43,870 bases of DNA from Acidobacteriota bacterium (GTDB taxonomy: Bacteria; Acidobacteriota; Terriglobia; Acidiferrales; UBA7541): contig QHYJ01000143.1 in the NCBI GenBank assembly GCA_003223255.1, positions 1-43,870 on the forward strand, read 5' to 3'. Below the pieces are notes generated by a model that saw only the letters and a list, made by a program, of their open reading frames with translations, had not been told where the DNA came from and ran no database searches. Of this stretch, positions 27,080-36,121 are shown piece by piece; within the stretch, counting starts at the first letter, position 1; each line of letters begins with the position of its first letter. Position numbers and translations under genes: made by a program.

Positions 27080-28930
27080 TTATGCTTTCTTGGCGTTTGG
27101 CAGGTCAAAGGCCATCGTGCGGATAATGCCCTCGCCCTCCTTCACAAAGACCGCCTGGTTCGCCTTGACATCCTTCAGCGTGTCGACGGTCCCGCTCGGC
27201 CAGCGGATCTCGAGCAGTTCGACCTTCCCGGCTTTGCCAATCCCAAAATGCACTCGCAAATCATTTTGTGAAAAATATCCGCCGCCGCTGCGCACTTCAT
27301 CGATTTGGGCATGCGCATTTTTTTCTCCCGGCGGATGTGTAACGCACCTAATGCGCGCCCCGATGCCGCTGCGGTTCGATTTCATCCCAATGGTTTTGAC
27401 CTTGATCCAGTTGTTGCCCGTCGTCGAATCGCAGCGTAGCAATTGCGGAAAATCGTTCACCGTATTCACGACCACGTCGAGGTCGCCATCATTGTCAAAA
27501 TCCCCAAACGCGCAGCCTCTCGCCGCAACAGGCACAGAAATCCCCGGCCCGGCGTCGTAAGAGACATCATCGAACCGGCCGTTCCGCAAATTCTTGTAAA
27601 GCAGCTTCCGTTGTGGATACCCGGCTTCGGTCTTGAGTTGCTCCACTTCCGGGTACACGTGCCCGTTGCAAATGAGAATGTCCGCCCAGCCGTCGTTCTC
27701 CATATCGAAAAAGCCGCAGCCCCAACCGAGATATTGTGTGTGCTTGCCCAGCCGTCCCTGAAACGTGGCGTCTTCAAAATTCGCGCCGCCGAGATTGTGA
27801 TACAGCGAAGGCGTGTCCCCCGCGAAATTGGTTTTCACCAGATCAAGATTGCCATCCAAATCATAATCTGCGGCCGAAATTCCCATGCCCGCCTGCGGCT
27901 TGCCGTCGGCGCTCAGCGCGCAGCCGGCTTCCAGTGCAATATCCGTGAACGTCCCGTTTTTTTTGTTTTGATACAGCGCGCTCGCCGTCGAGTCATTGGC
28001 CACGTAAATATCCAGCCAGCCATCGTTGTCGAGATCCGCCGTCAGCACGCCGAGGCCATAAGTTCCATTCGCCCTGAGAATCCCGGACTTTTCGCTCACA
28101 TCCGTGAACGTGCCATTCCCGTTGTTGTGATACAAAATATTTTTCCCGCCGATCAACCCCGGCGGCCCGCATGCCACCATCACACCTTTGTAAAGACACG
28201 GCCCGGACTCCGGCACCGGTGCCGTTTTCAAGTCCAGGTCAATGTAATTCGCGACAAAAAGGTCGAGTTGCCCGTCGCGGTCGTAATCCACAAACGCGCA
28301 CCCCGTGTTCCAGCGTTTGCCCGTGCCCGCGACTCCCGCCTTTTCGCTGACGTCCGTGAACTTCCCGTTGCCATTGTTGTGGTACAGGACGTTTTTGCCA
28401 AAGTAGGTCACGAACAAATCATCGAAGCCGTCATTGTCGTAGTCTCCGATGCACACTCCTTGGCCCCACCCCGAATGCACAAGACCCGCTTTCTCGGTCA
28501 CGTCGGTAAACGTTCCGTCGCGATTGTTTTTGAAAAGATGATTGGTCGGCTCCTGTCCCGCAGGAAAACCTTCCAGCCGCGTACCATTCACCAGGAAAAT
28601 GTCGAGCCAGCCATCGTTGTCGTAATCATAGAAGGCGACGCCGCAGCCGGTCGTTTCCAATAAATATTTGTTTTTGTGCTCGCCGCCGAAAACCGTTTTC
28701 GCATTGAGTCCGGATTCGCGTGCCACATTCAGAAACGCGACACCAAGGTCCTGTTTCGGTTTCGCGGCAGCAGCTTCAGTTGCTGGAACCTGCTGCGATG
28801 CGAGAACAGAACTCCATACGGAGGATCGCCGCCCTCGCACGGGCAGCGCCAGACCTAGGACCCTTTCGAATGGAAGCACCAATGCCGAGCGGCAGAGCGA
28901 ACAGAGAAATTTACGGCGCGTGGAAGCCAA
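27080..28930 (-). CDS. CRTAC1-type FG-GAP/VCBS repeat protein with ASPIC/UnbV domain, copy 2
   Basis: A 616-residue exported protein. The apparent start is TTG 28930 with AGGAAAGG about 11 bases upstream. The N-terminus has a twin-arginine-like motif (STRRKFLCSL), suggesting Tat export, unlike copy 1. FG-GAP/VCBS units carry calcium loops DYDNDGWLD, DYDNDGFDD, DYDRDGQLD, DLDNDGWLD, DYDLDGNLD, DMENDGWAD and DFDNDGDLD. The C-terminal ASPIC/UnbV domain (NRSGIGARI...IDEVRSGGGYFSQNDLRVHFGIG...IRWPSG) is complete. It is a clear paralogue of 16135-17868, with a longer N-terminal linker. Function of the family is unknown beyond calcium binding and secretion. It is divergent from the debranching-type enzyme. 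Confidence 0.9.
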   Translation of the reverse strand: MASTRRKFLCSLCRSALVLPFERVLGLALPVRGRRSSVWSSVLASQQVPATEAAAAKPKQDLGVAFLNVARESGLNAKTVFGGEHKNKYLLETTGCGVAFYDYDNDGWLDIFLVNGTRLEGFPAGQEPTNHLFKNNRDGTFTDVTEKAGLVHSGWGQGVCIGDYDNDGFDDLFVTYFGKNVLYHNNGNGKFTDVSEKAGVAGTGKRWNTGCAFVDYDRDGQLDLFVANYIDLDLKTAPVPESGPCLYKGVMVACGPPGLIGGKNILYHNNGNGTFTDVSEKSGILRANGTYGLGVLTADLDNDGWLDIYVANDSTASALYQNKKNGTFTDIALEAGCALSADGKPQAGMGISAADYDLDGNLDLVKTNFAGDTPSLYHNLGGANFEDATFQGRLGKHTQYLGWGCGFFDMENDGWADILICNGHVYPEVEQLKTEAGYPQRKLLYKNLRNGRFDDVSYDAGPGISVPVAARGCAFGDFDNDGDLDVVVNTVNDFPQLLRCDSTTGNNWIKVKTIGMKSNRSGIGARIRCVTHPPGEKNAHAQIDEVRSGGGYFSQNDLRVHFGIGKAGKVELLEIRWPSGTVDTLKDVKANQAVFVKEGEGIIRTMAFDLPNAKKA

Positions 28931-29004
28931 AAGGAGCGATACCTTTCCTGGAGAGGCCGGTGCAAAAATTCGGCCGCTTTCTTCCCTCGAATGCGGGGCT
29001 TTCT

Positions 29005-29033
29005 TTTATAGTAAGACCTGCCTCGCAATGCAA
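29005..29033 (-). promoter_or_regulatory. Promoter of CRTAC1 protein 2
   Basis: Minus strand TTGCAT (29033-29028), 17 bases, TATAAA (29010-29005). Good sigma-70-like match about 75 bases before the proposed TTG start. Confidence 0.6.
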
Positions 29034-29068
29034 GTTACGACCCCGCGAGTCCAGGAGAAATAAAATCC

Positions 29069-31699
29069 TTGTCGCACTTTTCGGATTTCATAGCCGAGCC
29101 GTTTCGCGGATGCTTCCTCCTTCGAACCGTTGCGTGGTTTGCGGCTTTGATCGGTCTTGCACTCTCCGCTCCTTTCGCTCTGTCCCAACACAAAAACGAA
29201 GCGCCTCCGCCTCTTGAACTTTCGCGCACCGTGCGTCCATGGGAATTTCTCCCCATCACCGGTCCGCGTGCTGCGTTATTCGGCAACGAGAGCGGCAACA
29301 TGGAAGCGTGGGTCTATCCACTGAAACTTTTCCGCGAATTTCATTTGAACTTTCTCACCGAAGGCCGTGTTCTCCCAGCCGAAACGCTCGCCCGCACCCT
29401 GACCGTGCGGCCGGAATCCGCCACGATTCTCTATGCCGGTGACACCTTCACGGTGCGCGAAACTTTCTTCGTGCCCGTGGACGCGCAAGGCGCCGTCATT
29501 CTTCTGAACGTCGAAACCGAACAGCCTCTCGAAATCGAAGCGGTCTTCCATCGCGACTTCCAACTCGAATGGCCCGCTGGCCTCGGTGCTACGTATCTCG
29601 ACTGGAGCACGCGCAACCACGCCTTTTATTTTGGCGAAGAGCAGAAGAAATTCGCTGCGTTCGCTGGCTCGCCTACCGCTGCCGAACCTCGCGCCGAATA
29701 CCAGAACAACTACTCCGAATCGCAGACCAGTTTCTTCCGTCTCGGCGCCACTAGGAAAGGCAAAGACACGAAACTCATCGTCATCGCCGGCTCGATGGAA
29801 GGCCACGACGCCGCGCAAAAAACGTATCAGCATCTTACTGCCGATTACGCCGCGCTTTTGGATGAAGCCGCAAAGTATTACCAGGACTATCTCGCGCGGA
29901 CCGTCAACTTAGAGCTTCCTGACATGCAACTCCAGCAAGCCTACGACTGGGCGCGCGTGAGCGAATTCCAAGGACTCGTGACCAATCCGTTTCTCGGCAC
30001 CGGGCTCGTCGCCGGATACCGCACTTCCGGCGAGAGCCAGCGCCCCGGCTTCGCCTGGTTTTTCGGGCGCGATTCGTTTTGGACTTCTCTGGCTCTGAAC
30101 GCCGCAGGCGATTTTCCCACCGCGCGCACCGCGCTCGCGTTCATCGCTCAGTTCCAGCGCGAAGACGGCAAGATTCCGCATGAGATTTCGCAGGGCGCGA
30201 ATTTTGTCGACTGGTTCAAGGGCTATCCGTATCCCTACGCCTCCGCTGACGCCACGCCGCTGTACCTCATCGCCATGAACGACTACGTAGTCCAAAGCGG
30301 CGACACCGCCTTCGCCAACGACAAGTGGGACAGCCTCTGGAAAGCCTACGAGTTTCTGCGCTCCACTTATGACGAGCATGGCTTCGCGAAAAATCTCAAC
30401 GTAGGCCACGGCTGGGTCGAGGGAGGCCCGCTGCTGCCGGTAAAGACTGAACTATATCAAGCCGGCCTCGGCATCGGAGCGCTGCGCGCGCTCTCGAATC
30501 TCGCCCGCCTTACCGGCAAAGAAGAGGCAAGCAAAGAGCTCGAGAAAACTTTCGTGCAGCAGAAGCCGCTGATGAACGATACCTTCTGGCTCGCCGACAA
30601 AAAACGCTTTGCTTTCGCGTTGGACAAAAGCGATCACACCGTGGACGAGCCCAGCGTGCTCGCTACCGTGCCGATGTGGTTCGGCCTCCTCGACGAACCC
30701 AAAGCGGACGCCATGATTTCGCAACTCGCTGATCTGGATCAGCAGACCGACTGGGGCATGCGCATCATCTCCGACCATTCACCGAAATTCAGCGGAGGCG
30801 GCTACCATTTCGGCTCGGTGTGGCCGCTGTTCACGGGCTGGGCCGCCGTCGGCGAGTATCGTTATCACCGCGCGCTGCCCGCGTACGAAAATTTGCGCGC
30901 CAACGCGCTGCTCGCGTTCGACGGTTCGCTCGGCCACGTCACCGAAGTGCTCTCCGGCGATTTCTACCAGTCGCTTTCCACCAGCTCTCCTCACCAGATC
31001 TGGTCCGCGGCCATGGTCGTGAGCCCCGTGCTGCGCGGCATGTTGGGCTTGCAAACCGACTCAGCCACGGGAACGCTCACCCTTGCTCCACACCTACCCG
31101 TCGATTGGACCTCGTTTGCCATCCGCAACGTACCCGTCGGTTCGTCGAAACTGGATCTGCGCTACACCAAGGACCTCGAAGGTATCACGCTGGAAATCAA
31201 GACTAGGGAAGCAGCCTCTAACAAAGTTTCCATCGACTTTCAGCCGGCCGTCAGCCTGCGCGCCAAGATTCTCGGCGTCACTCTCAATGGGCGTCCCGCA
31301 CAGTTTCACATGCAGGCGAATAACGTTGACCAGCACGTGCTCGTGCGCCTTCCGGTCTCCGCCGGAACAAACACGCTGCGTATCCGGCTCAAAGATGATT
31401 TTGGCCTGGCTTACACCTCCACCCTGCCGGCCCTCGGAGCCGCTTCCGAAGGCCTGCGCATTGTCTCCGAGACCTGGTCGCCCGCGTGCGATCGCGTGAC
31501 GCTTGCCGTTTCAGGCCGTGCCGGTAGCTCGTACCGCCTTTCTGTCTGGAACGCGGCACAAATTGCCTCTGCTTCGGGCGCCAAGCTTTCCAAGGCTCCC
31601 GACGGCCGCGCCGAACTGGTCGTCGGGTTCCCGGCCAACGCGGCTGAGCCCATTTCCCACGCCACCGTCTCGTTGCAATTCGGCGAAGTAAAGAAGTAA
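29069..31699 (+). CDS. Secreted amylo-alpha-1,6-glucosidase-like (six-hairpin) glycosidase
   Basis: An 876-residue protein. The start is probably TTG 29069 because AGGAGA lies 10 bases before it and the following residues form a signal peptide (TVAWFAALIGLALSAPFALS). Residues 45-260 form an N-terminal beta-sandwich (WEFLPITGPRAALFGNESG...YPLKLFREFHLNF). The (alpha/alpha)6 catalytic region holds FFGRDSFWTSLALNAAGDF (GRDS at 333-336) and QREDGKIPHEI, signatures of glycogen-debranching/amylo-alpha-1,6-glucosidase-like enzymes. Acidic residues in GHGWVEGGP and the VTEVLSGDFYQ region are candidates for catalysis. About 190 C-terminal residues form beta-rich domains. Likely role is trimming branched or debranched oligosaccharides outside the cytoplasm, together with the GH13 and GH130 loci. 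Exact specificity cannot be read from the sequence. Confidence 0.8.
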   Translation: MSHFSDFIAEPFRGCFLLRTVAWFAALIGLALSAPFALSQHKNEAPPPLELSRTVRPWEFLPITGPRAALFGNESGNMEAWVYPLKLFREFHLNFLTEGRVLPAETLARTLTVRPESATILYAGDTFTVRETFFVPVDAQGAVILLNVETEQPLEIEAVFHRDFQLEWPAGLGATYLDWSTRNHAFYFGEEQKKFAAFAGSPTAAEPRAEYQNNYSESQTSFFRLGATRKGKDTKLIVIAGSMEGHDAAQKTYQHLTADYAALLDEAAKYYQDYLARTVNLELPDMQLQQAYDWARVSEFQGLVTNPFLGTGLVAGYRTSGESQRPGFAWFFGRDSFWTSLALNAAGDFPTARTALAFIAQFQREDGKIPHEISQGANFVDWFKGYPYPYASADATPLYLIAMNDYVVQSGDTAFANDKWDSLWKAYEFLRSTYDEHGFAKNLNVGHGWVEGGPLLPVKTELYQAGLGIGALRALSNLARLTGKEEASKELEKTFVQQKPLMNDTFWLADKKRFAFALDKSDHTVDEPSVLATVPMWFGLLDEPKADAMISQLADLDQQTDWGMRIISDHSPKFSGGGYHFGSVWPLFTGWAAVGEYRYHRALPAYENLRANALLAFDGSLGHVTEVLSGDFYQSLSTSSPHQIWSAAMVVSPVLRGMLGLQTDSATGTLTLAPHLPVDWTSFAIRNVPVGSSKLDLRYTKDLEGITLEIKTREAASNKVSIDFQPAVSLRAKILGVTLNGRPAQFHMQANNVDQHVLVRLPVSAGTNTLRIRLKDDFGLAYTSTLPALGAASEGLRIVSETWSPACDRVTLAVSGRAGSSYRLSVWNAAQIASASGAKLSKAPDGRAELVVGFPANAAEPISHATVSLQFGEVKK

Positions 31700-31842
31700 C
31701 CAAGGAAGAAGGAGGCGGGCCCCCTCGCTTTGACCGGACGCTGCCAGAGTGGCCCCGGATTCTATTGAACTAGCGCCAATGCATCGTCGACTATGCGCTA
31801 GCGGCCCAGCGGCGCTAGAGAAGAGGAGTAGACTTTTGTGAA
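31700..31842 (+). promoter_or_regulatory. Upstream region of the nuclease-helicase with repeated GCGCTAG sites
   Basis: An inverted repeat CTAGCGC/GCGCTAG (31770-31776 and 31795-31801) is followed by a third GCGCTAG at 31812-31818. TTGAAC at 31765-31770 could be a -35 box whose partner would lie between the arms. The sites end about 25 bases before the ATG, a position suited to repression. No promoter pair is fully convincing. Confidence 0.4.
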
Positions 31843-34800
31843 ATGAGAATGAACCGGGGACAAATTCGGCTGGCGGCGACGGACCTGGGGAATCACCTGG
31901 CGTGCCGCCACTTGACGACGCTGGACCTGCAAGTGGCGCAAGGGAAGCGTGCGGAACTGGATTGGGCTGCGCCAGATCTCGCGGTGATCCGGGAGCGCGG
32001 CGAGCGGCACGAACGAGAGTACCTGGCGCATTTGCGCGCGCAAGGACTGACAGTCGAGAACCTAAGCCATATTCCGCACAAAGAAGAACAACGGCTGCTC
32101 AAAGAAACCCTGGCGCTGATGGACGGCGGCGCGGAGGTGATTGCGCAGGGGGCGCTGAGCGACGGCGAATGGTTTGGACGGCCAGACGTGTTGCGGCGCG
32201 TGGCCGCGCCGAGCAAGCGCTGGGGGTGGTCGTACGAAGTGGCGGACACCAAGCTGGCCAAGGAAACAAAGGCGACCACGATTCTGCAACTCTCACTGTA
32301 TTCCGAACTGATCGAAAAAATTCAGGGAACGCCACCGGAGTTCTTGTGGGTGGTGCCGCCAGGCGAAGGTTTCACTGGCGAAAAATATCGCGTCACCGAA
32401 TACGCGGCCTATTACCGGTATGTGAAAGGAAGATTGATCGAGGCGGTCGCATCGGGTTGTAGCAAGGAGAGTAACGAAGCGCCTGGGGGCGCGGGCACCA
32501 GCGGTTCCCCTGAGCAGGCGACCCCTACCAGGCCGGAGCAGTATGCGCTCCTGTTTGGGCGGGAAATGAAAACGGTCGAGCCAACCTATCCGGAGCCGGT
32601 GGAGCATTGCAACATTTGCAAATGGTTTCGCGAGTGCGATGCGCGAAGGCGCGCGGACGATCATCTGTCTTTGGTGGCGGACATACGTCGCCAGCAGCGC
32701 GACCAATTCCGAGCGTGGGGTGCGGAAAGCATGGCGAAACTGGCTGCGCTGTCGATTCCGCTGCAGGAGAGGCCACGGCACGGATCGAAAGAAGCATACG
32801 TGCGCATGCGCGAGCAAGCGCGGGTGCAGGTGGAGGGGCGCACGAAACAGCGGCTAGTACATGAGTTGCTTCAGCCAGTAGCAGAAGGAATGGGCTTTTG
32901 CCGATTGCCGGGGCCGTCGGCGGGCGATGTGTTTATGGACTTCGAAGGCGATCCCTTCGTGGGCGAGCAAGGACTGCAATATTTATTCGGTTTTGCCGCA
33001 CGGAGCGCGGGCGGCGAACTGGCTTACGAGAAACGCTGGGCGCTGAACCGCGACGAGGAAAAGAAGGGCTTCGAGTGGCTCGTAGACGAAATCATGCACA
33101 GGCATAGAGCCGATCCGAAGATGCATGTGTATCACTTCGGCGCGTATGAGCCGGGAACGATGAAGCGCTTGATGGGCATGCATGCAACGCGCGAAGACGA
33201 GATCGACCGCATGCTGCGCGCGGGCGTGCTGGTGGATTTGCATCAGGCGTTTAAGCAGGGCGTGCGCGCCAGCGTGGAGGAGTATTCGCTCAAGAAGATT
33301 GAGGCTTTTTACGGATTCGAGCGCAAGACGCCACTGGAAAAGTCGCGAAGTGCGATGCGCTACGTCGAGCATCGCTTGGAGTTGGGCTGGGGCGACGAGG
33401 CATTGCCAGAAGAAGTTCGCGAAGTCATGGAGGGCTACAACCGCGAGGATTGCATCTCGACCGCAAAGCTGCGCGACTGGCTGGAAGCGGAGCGGCAGAA
33501 GCTGGCGAAGCGCGGGACGGAAGTGCCGCGATTTGTGGACCGCGAAGAAGAGCCGTCGGAAGAGCTGGGCGAAAAGCAGAAACGCGTTGCGGCGCTCGTA
33601 GAAATGCTAACGGACGGAATACCGGCGGACGCGGAGGCGCGCACCAACGAGCAGCAGGCACAGTGGCTGCTGGCGCAGCTCCAGGACTGGCACCGGCGCG
33701 AGGACAAGGCGACCTATTGGGAAGGCTACCGGCTCGCTGATCTCGACGATGCCGATCTTCTCGAAGACCGAGCGGGATTAGCGGGACTGAAGTTCTTGAA
33801 GCGCCTGCAGCCGGAGCGAAACATTCCTGTAGATCGCTACGCCTTTGAGAAACAGGAAACGGAAGCGCGCGCCGAGAAAGACTTGTACTGCAAGGGTGAA
33901 AAGTTCGGGAGGGTGCTCGAAATGGATCTGGTCCGGCGCACAGTCGATGTCAAAAAAACGAAAAAGACCGTGGAGTTCCATCCGACCGCGGTGTACGTGT
34001 GGGACCGGCCGCTTAGCGTGAAGGGGCACGCGGAGGCGCTTTTCCGGATCGGCGCGTGGGTGGCGGCCAACAGCATCGACGCCAAAGGTAGACATCGCGC
34101 GGGGCGCGATTTGTTGCTGCGCAAGAGGCCAAGGCTCGCTAAAGGAGAAACCCTGGAACCGCGCGCGGGGGAGAGTCCCGGGGCCACAGCGTGCCGGATT
34201 GTTTCGGCTCTGAAAGATTCGGTGTTTGCCATACAAGGGCCTCCCGGCGCGGGGAAAACGTTCACCGGCGCGCGGATGATTTGCGATCTGGTAAAACAGG
34301 GAAAAAAGATTGGGATTACGGCGCTCAGTCACAAAGTAATCCGGAAATTGCTCGAACAAGTTGTGGACGCGGCACATGAAACCGATCAAGAGGATGTGCA
34401 GTGCATGCAGCGGTCCGACGAAGAGGCAGGGACCGAGGAAATCGCGGTCGCCAGGAAAAGCGAGGAGGCGTGGGAGGCGCTGGAGACCGGAAGAGCAAAC
34501 GTTGTGGGCGGAACCTCGTGGCTGTGGACGCCGGAGGCGGCGTTTGAGGCGGTGGACGTACTGTTCATCGACGAGGCGGGGCAGATGGGATTGGCAGACG
34601 TGCTGGCCGTGTCGCAAGCCGCGAAGAGCCTGGTGCTGATCGGCGATCCCCAGCAGTTGGAACGGCCTTTGAAAGGCAGCCACCCCGAAGGAGCGGAGAA
34701 ATCGGCGCTCGAGCACTTGCTGGGGGAGCACAAAACGATTCCGGCGGACATGGGGTTTCTGCTGCCGAGAACTTGGAGGCTACATCCGAAAATCTGCGAT

Positions 34801-35388
34801 TTCACCTCCGAGCTTTTTTATGAAAAAAGGTTGCAGTCCGAGGTACTGACGCACAGTCGTGTAATGGAAGGCCACCGGTGGCTGAAGGGGGCGGGATTGT
34901 GGTTTGTTCCCGTAGAGCATGAAGGGAATCGGAACGCGTGCGCGGAGGAAGTAGAAATCGTTGCGCGAATTGTGAAGGGATTGCTACGACCGGAAGTGAA
35001 GTGGTTTTACAGTGCCGGCAATCAACGGCGGCTCAATGAAGAAGACATCTTGATTGTTGCGCCATACAACGCGCAGGTCGCGGATTTGTCGGCGCGCCTG
35101 CCAGACTTGAAGATTGGAACGGTCGACAAATTTCAGGGCCAGGAAGCGCCCATAGTGATTTATTCCATGACGACGTCCACGCCGGAGGATGCGCCGCGCG
35201 GAATGGAGTTTTTGTACAGCCTGAACCGGCTGAATGTGGCCACGTCGCGAGCGAAGACGGCAGTGATTGTGGTGGGGAATCCGCGGCTGTTTGAGCCAGA
35301 GTGCCGGAGCCCCAGACAGATGCAGCTCGCAAATGCATTGTGCCGCTACCGGGAAATGGCCGTGGTGATCGATGCGGCGGCAATTTAG
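31843..35388 (+). CDS. RecB-like nuclease / RNase H-like exonuclease / SF1 helicase fusion (TM0106 type)
   Basis: A 1181-residue cytoplasmic protein with three modules. A RecB-type PD-(D/E)XK nuclease at about 1-270 has GRPD115, D135-T-K137 and Q149..Y153. It also has four cysteines placed as in Fe-S nucleases of the AddB/Dna2 type: Cys21, then Cys256, Cys259 and Cys265. An RNase H-like exonuclease spans about 360-545, with D366-F-E368 and YNREDC at 532-537. A superfamily 1 helicase spans about 780-1150, with GPPGAGKT at 799-806, FIDEAG at 908-913, GDPQQL at 934-939, DKFQGQE at 1095-1101 and NVATSRAK at 1131-1138. The architecture matches TM0106-family proteins of unknown physiological role; DNA repair or defence is likely. 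The ribosome-binding site (GAGGAG) is rather far from the ATG. No partner genes of a known defence system flank it. Confidence 0.9.
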   Translation: MRMNRGQIRLAATDLGNHLACRHLTTLDLQVAQGKRAELDWAAPDLAVIRERGERHEREYLAHLRAQGLTVENLSHIPHKEEQRLLKETLALMDGGAEVIAQGALSDGEWFGRPDVLRRVAAPSKRWGWSYEVADTKLAKETKATTILQLSLYSELIEKIQGTPPEFLWVVPPGEGFTGEKYRVTEYAAYYRYVKGRLIEAVASGCSKESNEAPGGAGTSGSPEQATPTRPEQYALLFGREMKTVEPTYPEPVEHCNICKWFRECDARRRADDHLSLVADIRRQQRDQFRAWGAESMAKLAALSIPLQERPRHGSKEAYVRMREQARVQVEGRTKQRLVHELLQPVAEGMGFCRLPGPSAGDVFMDFEGDPFVGEQGLQYLFGFAARSAGGELAYEKRWALNRDEEKKGFEWLVDEIMHRHRADPKMHVYHFGAYEPGTMKRLMGMHATREDEIDRMLRAGVLVDLHQAFKQGVRASVEEYSLKKIEAFYGFERKTPLEKSRSAMRYVEHRLELGWGDEALPEEVREVMEGYNREDCISTAKLRDWLEAERQKLAKRGTEVPRFVDREEEPSEELGEKQKRVAALVEMLTDGIPADAEARTNEQQAQWLLAQLQDWHRREDKATYWEGYRLADLDDADLLEDRAGLAGLKFLKRLQPERNIPVDRYAFEKQETEARAEKDLYCKGEKFGRVLEMDLVRRTVDVKKTKKTVEFHPTAVYVWDRPLSVKGHAEALFRIGAWVAANSIDAKGRHRAGRDLLLRKRPRLAKGETLEPRAGESPGATACRIVSALKDSVFAIQGPPGAGKTFTGARMICDLVKQGKKIGITALSHKVIRKLLEQVVDAAHETDQEDVQCMQRSDEEAGTEEIAVARKSEEAWEALETGRANVVGGTSWLWTPEAAFEAVDVLFIDEAGQMGLADVLAVSQAAKSLVLIGDPQQLERPLKGSHPEGAEKSALEHLLGEHKTIPADMGFLLPRTWRLHPKICDFTSELFYEKRLQSEVLTHSRVMEGHRWLKGAGLWFVPVEHEGNRNACAEEVEIVARIVKGLLRPEVKWFYSAGNQRRLNEEDILIVAPYNAQVADLSARLPDLKIGTVDKFQGQEAPIVIYSMTTSTPEDAPRGMEFLYSLNRLNVATSRAKTAVIVVGNPRLFEPECRSPRQMQLANALCRYREMAVVIDAAAI

Positions 35389-35410
35389 GTTGCCCGGGGC
35401 GCGGCCTCGT

Positions 35411-35429
35411 CTGGGGCCGGGTGCCCCAG
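35411..35429. repeat. Hairpin between convergent genes
   Basis: Perfect 7-bp stem CTGGGGC/GCCCCAG with a 5-base loop just after the helicase stop. No T-run follows, so it is not a classical terminator, but its place between convergent genes fits transcript-end structure. Confidence 0.4.
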
Positions 35430-35499
35430 CGCAAGCCCGATTTAACCGGGGTTTGCCGTTTCGACAGCCGCCCTCGGCTTCATTGAGCGTCGCGCGGAA

Positions 35500-35928
35500 T
35501 CAAGGGTTAGCTGCTTCTCTGTAAAGCCAAGCGCCGCAAACGGAAGCGAGGACCGTGCCGACGAGCAGAATGAGATGGACGGTAAGAGTGAGGCGTCCAG
35601 GCTCCAGGTTAGCCGCGATGCCATTGGCAGCCGGAATGGCGTACGCGAAGAGCCAGAAGGCAAGCCCGGTGAGGGCGGCCGTCGTGGGACCGGGCCCGAG
35701 ACGAGGCCGCGCCGCGGCGTACAGCCAAACCACGCCAATCCCTGTCACGAAGGTGGAAACGATAAAAAAGGGAATGGCGCCGGGACGCATTTGACGGCCA
35801 AGCATCTTTTCGAACGCGTCCCACTGGGAAGCAAATACCACACCGTTTAAGACATATTCGAAAATATTGAGGATCAGGCCAGCCAGCAAACCACCGAGAA
35901 TCACACGCCCTACATTGGTTTTTCCCAT
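35500..35928 (-). CDS. Four-TM integral membrane protein of unknown function
   Basis: A 142-residue protein with four predicted membrane spans: about 8-28 (VILGGLLAGLILNIFEYVL), 51-71 (IPFFIVSTFVTGIGVVWLY), 82-103 and 114-134 (LTVHLILLVGTVLASVCGAWL). The first span is followed by NGVVFASQWD. GGAGG lies 7 bases before ATG 35928, so the start is secure. I do not recognise a named family with confidence. It is convergent with the helicase and has no obvious operon partner; the GNAT gene upstream is in the same direction but about 190 bases away. Confidence 0.75.
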   Translation of the reverse strand: MGKTNVGRVILGGLLAGLILNIFEYVLNGVVFASQWDAFEKMLGRQMRPGAIPFFIVSTFVTGIGVVWLYAAARPRLGPGPTTAALTGLAFWLFAYAIPAANGIAANLEPGRLTLTVHLILLVGTVLASVCGAWLYREAANP

Positions 35929-36028
35929 CGGAATCCTCCGCGAGTAACTGTGTCAGATTTGTTGCAACTCGAAAGGGGCCGAAGGACCATTGCAGGCAGC
36001 CTACGAGCGCCTAGGGTGCGAGTCAAGT

Positions 36029-36060
36029 GGAAAGGACGGCGGGAGGAAAGGACGGCGGGC
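36029..36060. repeat. 16-bp tandem duplication
   Basis: The unit GGAAAGGACGGCGGGA (36029-36044) is repeated at 36045-36060 with only the last base changed, in the non-coding gap between the GNAT and membrane protein genes. It looks like a recent slippage duplication. The rest of the gap shows nothing recognisable. Confidence 0.8.
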
Positions 36061-36121
36061 ATCCAGGCCGGCGAATCAACCAGGGCCGCGACTCCGAACC
36101 TGTGGAGCCGGTGAGGAACCC

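Noticed and set aside
33778-34731. 317-residue minus-strand frame within the nuclease-helicase gene.
   Set aside because: Shadow of the helicase domain, whose Walker and SF1 motifs are on the plus strand.
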